Source: Vulcanimicrobiia bacterium | GTDB lineage: Bacteria > Eremiobacterota > Eremiobacteria > Baltobacterales > Baltobacteraceae | Direction of reading: 5' to 3' | NCBI GenBank assembly: GCA_024281135.1 | Contig: JAMXLG010000180.1 | Location: 1 to 11,419, forward strand | DNA length: 11,419 bases | Shown: one piece after another, positions 1-4,646 of the stretch | How positions within the stretch are numbered: position 1 is the first letter of the stretch | Layout of the letters: each line of letters begins with the position of its first letter | Notes under the pieces: generated by a model | Database searches by the model: none | Told to the model about the DNA's origin: nothing | What the model saw: only the letters and a program-made list of their open reading frames with translations | Translations under genes and position numbers: made by a program

Positions 1-1
1 A

Positions 2-448
2 ATACCGCGCCTTACCGCGTGGTACGGCGATCCGGGCGCCTTCTACACGTATTCCGGCCTGCGAAACGAACCGCTCGCGTGGATCGCGCCGCTCCTCGAG
101 TTACGCGAACGAGTTGCCGCGGCCGCCGGCGTTGCATTCAATAGCGTGCTGCTGAATCGGTACCGTTCCGGCAGCGACGGTATGTCTTGGCACACCGATG
201 ACGAGCCTGAGCTCGGCGATGAACCTGTAATTGCTTCGGTAAGTCTCGTCGCACCGCGGTTGTTCGTCATGCGCGTGAAGGAAAGCAAGCAACGCTTGCT
301 CGAGCTGCGCCTAGCTCACGGTAGCTTGCTGCTGATGCGTGGTGCGTCGCAGAAGCGTTTTCAGCACGCCGTGACAAAAGAAAAGCGTGCGCTAGCTGAG
401 CGCATCAATCTCACGTTCCGCGTGGTTTCGCCGACCACTGCAATGTAA
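2..448 (+). CDS. alkB: AlkB-type 2-oxoglutarate/Fe(II)-dependent DNA dealkylation dioxygenase, C-terminal part (5' end outside window)
   Basis: The first 148 visible residues read in frame from base 2 to TAA at 446-448, and the N-terminus lies left of the window. The jelly-roll core of the AlkB family is clear: PRLTAWYGDPG near the start, then WHTDDEPELG with the iron ligands H64 and D66 (window numbering), distal ligand H122 in FQHAV, and RINLTFR with the two arginines (R134, R140) that bind 2-oxoglutarate in E. coli AlkB. The DDEPELG and PVIASVSLGA-like strings resemble the ALKBH2/ALKBH3 branch. Family members oxidatively remove methyl groups such as 1-methyladenine and 3-methylcytosine from DNA or RNA. 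The gene is followed 20 nt later by rodA on the same strand, so the two may be co-transcribed. The family call is firm. The exact substrate cannot be told from this fragment. Confidence 0.93.
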   Translation: MPRLTAWYGDPGAFYTYSGLRNEPLAWIAPLLELRERVAAAAGVAFNSVLLNRYRSGSDGMSWHTDDEPELGDEPVIASVSLVAPRLFVMRVKESKQRLLELRLAHGSLLLMRGASQKRFQHAVTKEKRALAERINLTFRVVSPTTAM

Positions 449-468
449 TGTCGAGGAAGGACTGTTAG

Positions 469-1605
469 GTGGCCGTCCTGGCTTTGGGGTCCGACGCACG
501 TCGGTACGTCAGGAATTTCAACTGGACTCTTGCGATCGCGTGCGTCCTCGTATCGGCGCTCGGGATCGTTTGCATTCAGTCCGCCGATCTGCACGGCGGT
601 TCTGCAGCATTAGGTGAGTACAAAAAGCAGATCATCTACGTGCTGCTCGGCATTCCGTTGATGCTCGGCTTCTCGTTCATCGATTATCGCAACTGGAAAC
701 GCTGGGCGCCCGGGCTCTACGTCGTGAATCTCGCGTTGCTCGCGTTTATTTTGCGAGGCGGTCATTCGGCGCTCGGCGCGCAGCGATGGATTTCCGTCGG
801 CTCGTTCTTCACGTTCCAGCCGTCTGAAGCAGCGAAATTAGTTCTCGCGATCTCGATTGCGGCGGTGCTGTGCAAGAGCACCTACGACCGCGTGCAAGAT
901 CTCTGGAAGCCGTTGCTGACTGCCGCGATTCCCGCGTTGCTTATTTTGAAGCAGCCCGACCTGGGCACGTCGCTCGTCATCGGAGCGATTCTCACGTCGC
1001 AACTGTTCTTCGGATTGCCGAAACTCGGCGATTTCTTGATTTATGTGATGGCCATCGTCATCGCCGGCGCGGCGGCTGTAGGAACGAATGCGATTCTGAA
1101 GCCGTTCCAAAAAGCGCGACTGCTCGTGTTCCTGAATCCGTCGTCGGATCCGCAAGGCGCCGGCTACAACTTGAATCAATCGAAGATCGCGGTCGGCAAC
1201 GGCGAGTGGTTCGGCCGCGGCCTGCACCACGGCACGCAGACGCAGCTCAATTTCGTACCCGAACACTCGCGCGACTTCATCTTCACGGTGCTCGCCGAGG
1301 AACTCGGGTTCGTCGGTGCCGGCATTTTGATTATTCTGTACGCGATCGTGCTCTACGGTGGGGTCAAAACGATGATCGCCGCGCGCGACCGTTTCGGTTT
1401 TCTGCTCGCCGCCGGTCTCGTCGCGATGCTGTTCTTCCACATGCTCGTCAACATCGGCATGACGATCGGCATCATGCCGATCACCGGAATCCCGCTTCCC
1501 TTCATGTCCTACGGCGGCTCCGCCGTGCTAACGGACTTCGCCGCCGTCGGCGTCCTGCTGAACATCTACTCGCAAAAAGACCGCGAAATTCTCGGCAACG
1601 CCTAG
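469..1605 (+). CDS. rodA: RodA, SEDS-family peptidoglycan glycosyltransferase of the elongasome
   Basis: This 378-residue protein has about ten hydrophobic segments and the SEDS signatures. These are GAQRWISVG (103-111) followed by FQPSEAAK (116-123), KQPDLGTS (161-168), the long periplasmic loop with YNLNQSKIAVGNG (233-245), PEHSRDFIF (264-272) and the C-terminal PLPFMSYGGSA (342-352). D269 in the RDF string aligns with the aspartate needed for polymerisation in E. coli and Thermus RodA. RodA polymerises lipid II into glycan strands with a class B PBP during side-wall growth. LNFVPEHSRDFIF favours RodA over FtsW, and the length is normal for RodA. The start is GTG at 469, with GAGGAAGG ending about 8 nt upstream. 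It sits behind an AlkB gene rather than beside mreBCD or a PBP2 gene in the visible window. The convergent methyltransferase ends only 10 bp beyond its stop, with no hairpin terminator between. Confidence 0.95.
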   Translation: MAVLALGSDARRYVRNFNWTLAIACVLVSALGIVCIQSADLHGGSAALGEYKKQIIYVLLGIPLMLGFSFIDYRNWKRWAPGLYVVNLALLAFILRGGHSALGAQRWISVGSFFTFQPSEAAKLVLAISIAAVLCKSTYDRVQDLWKPLLTAAIPALLILKQPDLGTSLVIGAILTSQLFFGLPKLGDFLIYVMAIVIAGAAAVGTNAILKPFQKARLLVFLNPSSDPQGAGYNLNQSKIAVGNGEWFGRGLHHGTQTQLNFVPEHSRDFIFTVLAEELGFVGAGILIILYAIVLYGGVKTMIAARDRFGFLLAAGLVAMLFFHMLVNIGMTIGIMPITGIPLPFMSYGGSAVLTDFAAVGVLLNIYSQKDREILGNA

Positions 1606-1615
1606 TCGGAACGCC

Positions 1616-2221
1616 TTAGTCGTGGCGGTAGATGGCGTCGTCGTATGTTGATGCGACGACGGTCCAATCCGGGTCGCTTTCGATTTCCTCACGTTCGACT
1701 GGGGTGTGGTAGAGGAGCCACGTCGTTCCTGGATCGCGGCGGTGCAGGATCGATCCGAGTGTCGCGCGCATCGCCTCCGCATCGAACGGATTGTACATAA
1801 ACACAACGAGATCGCCCGGCGGATACGACCAGGAACGCGCGTCGCCGCGCGCGAGCCGAACGTCGCGGCAGGCGCGTCGTGCGCGATCGGCGCGTTCGAG
1901 GTTCTCCCGCGCAATTTCGTAGAGACCCGGCGAGATTTCGATTCCCATCACTTGCTTGAATGGATATTCGCTCGCGAGGAGCAGCGCGCGTCCCATGCCT
2001 GCGCCCACATCGACAAGCGTCGACGTAGCGATAACGTCATCGGGAACTTGCGCGATCAGCGTGCGGAAATCTGCAACAGGTACGGCTTCGTAATGCGTTG
2101 CGTGCACGCCCGCATCACCGACTTGCTCGGGATCGAGATCGGTGAGGAACAGAATCGCTTGCGTCGTGACACCGTAATCGTGATCGAAACGCCTACCCGC
2201 ACTGCGCTCGGAATTGGGCAC
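1616..2221 (-). CDS. Class I SAM-dependent methyltransferase, DOT1-like
   Basis: This 201-residue Rossmann methyltransferase carries motif I VDVGAGMGRALLLA (70-83), the acidic residue ending strand 2 in GIEIS (E95), LARGDAR (123-129) and a motif IV-like MYNPFD (142-147). The N-terminal DYGVTT string and the HYEAVP segment before motif I match a widespread bacterial group of DOT1-like methyltransferases whose substrates are mostly unknown. I chose GTG at 2221 because AGGGAAG lies 8 nt upstream on the minus strand. An ATG extension to 2287 is open but would run into the neighbouring LRR gene and adds a low-complexity basic segment. The gene converges on rodA and is head to head with the LRR gene 2 nt away. 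Methyl transfer is firmly indicated by the fold. The acceptor is unknown. Confidence 0.85.
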   Translation of the reverse strand: MPNSERSAGRRFDHDYGVTTQAILFLTDLDPEQVGDAGVHATHYEAVPVADFRTLIAQVPDDVIATSTLVDVGAGMGRALLLASEYPFKQVMGIEISPGLYEIARENLERADRARRACRDVRLARGDARSWSYPPGDLVVFMYNPFDAEAMRATLGSILHRRDPGTTWLLYHTPVEREEIESDPDWTVVASTYDDAIYRHD

Positions 2222-2223
2222 GC

Positions 2224-3285
2224 GTGAAGCTTCCCTATCGGCTCGGCGACTCATTCGCACTTCCGCTCGGCAATGGGCAGTTCGCACCTAGCTGCATCGT
2301 GCAGTGCGAACATCGTGTCGTCGTCATTCGAATCGCGATCGGCGAAGAGTCTTGGCTCGATCTACGCGTGAGCGATGACGCGCTCGTGTTGCACCGTTGG
2401 AAACGCGACGGCCGTGTAACCATTGCGAGCGAGTACGAACCGAATGCACAAAACGTGTATTGGATGCACGCCGCTCGCGCCGAACGCATCGCCGCCGCTG
2501 CAACCGGCGCGCCACATCCACGCGCTCGAAGGGTTCGTGTGCGTGAAATCCGAGATGAAACGACAGCAGAACTGCTCGCGAGTCTTGACGACGATTGCGT
2601 CGTGTCGTTAACGCACCCGGTGTCGTCACGCACGCTGGAACGCATGAAGGAAGCGATATTCAATCACCCCGGGATAACGTTGCGGCTCAATAACCGTGCT
2701 ACGGAACATCTCGATGCAATCGCAGAGACACCGGTCGAGCGCCTCATGATTGCGGGGCCCGTAAACCAATTGCCGGCGTTGCCATCGGTGCGGCATGTCG
2801 ACGTCATGCATCCCGTTGCCGTCGACGCCATAGCGCGCGCATGCCCTAACGCCGACTCGGTGCGCCTTGCGGCACGAGAATGGGCGATTCATCTGCGTGA
2901 ACTACAGCCGTTGCAGAAACTGCAGAAACTTGACCTCTCTGTTGTCGAGATCGTGGATACGCAGGCATTCGCTCAACTATCGCAGCTAAAAGCACTGCGT
3001 TTGAATCGCGTGACTGGCCTACGACACATGGATCCAATTGCATCGCTGCAGCTCCGAACGCTCGCCGTCGAGCATCTTCACGAACTCGAACGTGTCGATG
3101 CACTAGAGCGCAACGCCTCGCTCGAACAGCTGGAACTCGTAGGGCTATGGCAGTTTGAGATTGCGGACATGCAATGGGCGTTAGATCGAGAACGGCTCGT
3201 GCGCGCGGAGATCGATATTGGTGGGCGCCGCAAAAATCTTGAACTGTATCGTCGCGCGCGCTGGGCGTATCCGTGGAACTTCTAA
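2224..3285 (+). CDS. Leucine-rich-repeat protein with an Imm26-like N-terminal domain
   Basis: This 353-residue protein has no signal peptide or membrane segment and is probably cytoplasmic. The N-terminus (GDSFALPLGNGQFA, 8-21, then a VVVIRIAI strand) resembles the Imm26 family of polymorphic-toxin immunity proteins, whose hallmark is a GDxFAIPL-like start with a glycine turn. From about residue 185 it contains irregular LRR units: LQKLQKLDLS (230-239), LSQLKALRLNRV (252-263), LQLRTLAVEHL (275-285) and LEQLELVGLW (300-309). LRRs usually form a curved protein-binding surface, so a binding or recognition role is reasonable, but no enzyme motif is visible and no toxin gene is adjacent. The assigned start is GTG at 2224 with only a weak upstream purine stretch, so the start is less certain than the frame. 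The TAA at 3283-3285 overlaps the TAG of the opposing gene. The Imm26 assignment rests on recognition of a short motif only. Confidence 0.72.
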   Translation: MKLPYRLGDSFALPLGNGQFAPSCIVQCEHRVVVIRIAIGEESWLDLRVSDDALVLHRWKRDGRVTIASEYEPNAQNVYWMHAARAERIAAAATGAPHPRARRVRVREIRDETTAELLASLDDDCVVSLTHPVSSRTLERMKEAIFNHPGITLRLNNRATEHLDAIAETPVERLMIAGPVNQLPALPSVRHVDVMHPVAVDAIARACPNADSVRLAAREWAIHLRELQPLQKLQKLDLSVVEIVDTQAFAQLSQLKALRLNRVTGLRHMDPIASLQLRTLAVEHLHELERVDALERNASLEQLELVGLWQFEIADMQWALDRERLVRAEIDIGGRRKNLELYRRARWAYPWNF

Positions 3286-3587
3286 ACAGGCGCCGAGGCG
3301 CGATGCTCCACGATGCAGGTGCCTTCGTCCACGCTTAGACGCTCCGTTTTAATCGTCGAGTAGTTTTGGGCCACGAACTCGCCGGATAGCAGTGTCGACG
3401 CCCGTTCTCCCTCTTGCGTTTCAAAAATGCTTACCGTGCAGAGGGCTTCGGGACCGGTCTTGACGGCGTAATACGCTACGAAGCCCGCGATCTGTTTCAG
3501 TTTCGGAACGAAGTCGTCCTCAAGGCGGCTCTTCAACGTGGTGAAGATGATCGGATCTGCGGTATAGCGGCGAACGGCAACGTGCAT
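3282..3587 (-). CDS. Small dimeric alpha/beta-barrel (ABM-like) protein
   Basis: This is a 101-residue soluble protein. The pattern of a first strand (MHVAVRRY), a helix with DDFVPKLKQIAGFVAYYAV, then TVSIFETQEG and a second helix with EFVAQNYSTI matches the ferredoxin-like dimeric barrel found in antibiotic-biosynthesis monooxygenase (ABM) and EthD-type proteins. Those families include quinol monooxygenases, haem-degrading enzymes and many proteins of unknown role, and no substrate can be named here. The ATG at 3587 has a full AAGGAGG 9 nt upstream (3597-3603). The frame is open to 3650, but that extension lacks such a site. The gene lies 93 nt downstream of the PilZ gene on the same strand and has its own candidate promoter in the gap. 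Its TAG overlaps the TAA of the convergent LRR gene. Confidence 0.8.
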   Translation of the reverse strand: MHVAVRRYTADPIIFTTLKSRLEDDFVPKLKQIAGFVAYYAVKTGPEALCTVSIFETQEGERASTLLSGEFVAQNYSTIKTERLSVDEGTCIVEHRASAPV

Positions 3588-3620
3588 GGTGCGCGCCTCC
3601 TTCGAGCACGAGATGAGGCG

Positions 3621-3649
3621 AGTATACCGCTTAGAGTTCCGTGGGTACA
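3621..3649 (-). promoter_or_regulatory. Candidate sigma-70-type promoter for the ABM-like gene
   Basis: On the minus strand TATACT (3626-3621) matches the -10 consensus at five of six bases. TGTACC (3649-3644) lies 17 nt upstream as a weak -35, with three of six matching. Transcription would start near 3614, about 26 nt before the ATG at 3587, leaving room for the AAGGAGG site. The -10 is the convincing part. The housekeeping sigma consensus of this organism is not known. Confidence 0.4.
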
Positions 3650-3680
3650 TCCATCGACGAACTGCAAACGGTGGTCACAT

Positions 3681-4472
3681 TTAACGTGTACGGCCCGCCA
3701 GCGTGTTCGCTTCGACGAAGCGATGAATCTCGTCGGTGGTTTGGGGATCGGGATTGACCCACACGAGGCTTTGCATGTAGCGCCCGCGCGTCTGTTTCAC
3801 TCCCGGAAGCGGACGCGCCACGAGACGCAACTCCGAAAACGGGCGCTGAATCCCCGCACGCGAGTGCAGCACGCGCAGCACGTCGTTCGGAAGCGTAAAA
3901 CGAATGTTGACGTCCCATTCCTGACGAAGCACGCGATCGCTGATCAACCGCAGGCCGCCCGTACTTACGTCGACGGCAATGCCTTCGAAATTTCCCGGCG
4001 TGGAGCCGACCGTGTACGTAACGGAGAGGTTTACTTCCACTCGTCGATGCGCGCGCAGCTCTTGTAAGCGCATCGATGGTTTCGGGCGCTCTTCTTCGAC
4101 GCCGCGACGCGAGATGCTGAGTGCGCGGCGTTGTTCTTCGTGAATAAAGCGCGCGAGCTCATCACGCATGCCGTCGCTGAGGGAATCGAACTCGACTGCA
4201 TATCTGAACGTCCGGTCCGTTGCGGTATAGGTCACCTTCCGAAGCTTGCCTGCGAGGCGGAGGGGCGACTTTCCGTTCCGCGGGATCTCGAATTCGATCG
4301 CAACGTGGGGCTTGATCAGCGTCCGCGCGTGAATTTGACATCCACCGGCAGAAATATCGACCAGCGTCGACGGAACCGGAATACGGACGCCGGCGACGCG
4401 CAAGTCAATGCGCAGATACATCGCCTGTCGATAGAATGACCGGCGGTTCGTTGGTGTCGGGGAAGCCGACAT
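3681..4472 (-). CDS. Tandem PilZ-domain protein, probable c-di-GMP receptor
   Basis: This 263-residue soluble protein contains two PilZ domains in a row. The first has RSFYR (R11, R15) and DISAGG (D39, S41, G44). The second has RAHRR (R140, R144) and DVSTGG (D168, S170, G173). Each therefore keeps the RxxxR and (D/N)xSxxG motifs that bind cyclic di-GMP, so both halves could bind the ligand. A charged helical linker (about 104-135) joins them. No catalytic domain is attached, so it probably passes the c-di-GMP signal to a partner, as PilZ proteins do for motility, exopolysaccharide or envelope processes. The partner is not evident in this window. The ATG at 4472 has AGGAGG 9 nt upstream (4482-4487). 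It is divergent from RNase E/G across a 174-nt spacer and lies upstream of the ABM-like gene in the same direction. Confidence 0.9.
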   Translation of the reverse strand: MSASPTPTNRRSFYRQAMYLRIDLRVAGVRIPVPSTLVDISAGGCQIHARTLIKPHVAIEFEIPRNGKSPLRLAGKLRKVTYTATDRTFRYAVEFDSLSDGMRDELARFIHEEQRRALSISRRGVEEERPKPSMRLQELRAHRRVEVNLSVTYTVGSTPGNFEGIAVDVSTGGLRLISDRVLRQEWDVNIRFTLPNDVLRVLHSRAGIQRPFSELRLVARPLPGVKQTRGRYMQSLVWVNPDPQTTDEIHRFVEANTLAGRTR

Positions 4473-4531
4473 GGGAATGACCCTCCTGCTACAAGCCCTA
4501 GCTCCCTTACCATAGAGTATCGGTCACACAA

Positions 4532-4572
4532 CCCCCGCAGGTCTAGGGCCCAGCGGCCCTGAAGAGCGGGGG
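4532..4572 (+). promoter_or_regulatory. Nested inverted repeat in the RNase E/G upstream region (possible structured leader)
   Basis: CCCCCGC (4532-4538) is complementary to GCGGGGG (4566-4572). Inside it AGGGCC (4545-4550) and GGCCCT (4555-4560) form a second stem closed by a four-base CAGC loop. The region lies about 75-115 nt before the RNase start and has no U-run after it, so it does not look like an intrinsic terminator of either flanking gene. A leader structure is plausible because E. coli rne is autoregulated through hairpins in its long 5' UTR. Whether this stretch is transcribed is not shown by the sequence. TCTAGGG (4542-4548) could also pair with CCCTAGA (4626-4632), close to the ribosome site, as an alternative fold. 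Confidence 0.4.
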
Positions 4573-4589
4573 CGTTTAAAGGTTTTTGA

Positions 4590-4601
4590 GGGAGCGCTCC
4601 C
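4590..4601. promoter_or_regulatory. Perfect 12-bp palindrome upstream of RNase E/G
   Basis: GGGAGCGCTCCC is a perfect palindrome 45 nt before the TTG start of the RNase gene. As DNA it could be a dimeric repressor site for the divergent PilZ/RNase promoters. As RNA it would form a short four-pair stem with a GCGC loop, after an AU-rich stretch (4575-4588). Either reading is speculative. Chance palindromes of this length are uncommon but possible in GC-rich DNA. Confidence 0.3.
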
Positions 4602-4646
4602 GCCCGGGTCATACCGCGGTGAGCCCCCTAGAGTTTTGAGGACAAT

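Noticed and set aside
838..1619. Long open frames on both strands overlapping rodA (838-1440 minus, 870-1619 plus)
   Set aside because: Both are out of frame with the conserved SEDS motifs and have Arg/Glu-rich shadow composition without domains.
1706..2227. A plus-strand frame opposite the methyltransferase gene
   Set aside because: The minus strand has clear SAM-binding motifs and a ribosome site. The plus translation shows no domain.
3414..4067. A 217-codon plus-strand frame opposite the PilZ gene
   Set aside because: The minus-strand PilZ frame has two complete motif pairs and a strong ribosome site. The plus frame has neither.
4532..4601. Rho-independent terminator between PilZ and RNase E/G
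   Set aside because: The two genes are divergent, so no terminator is needed there, and none of the stems is followed by a U-tract in either direction.
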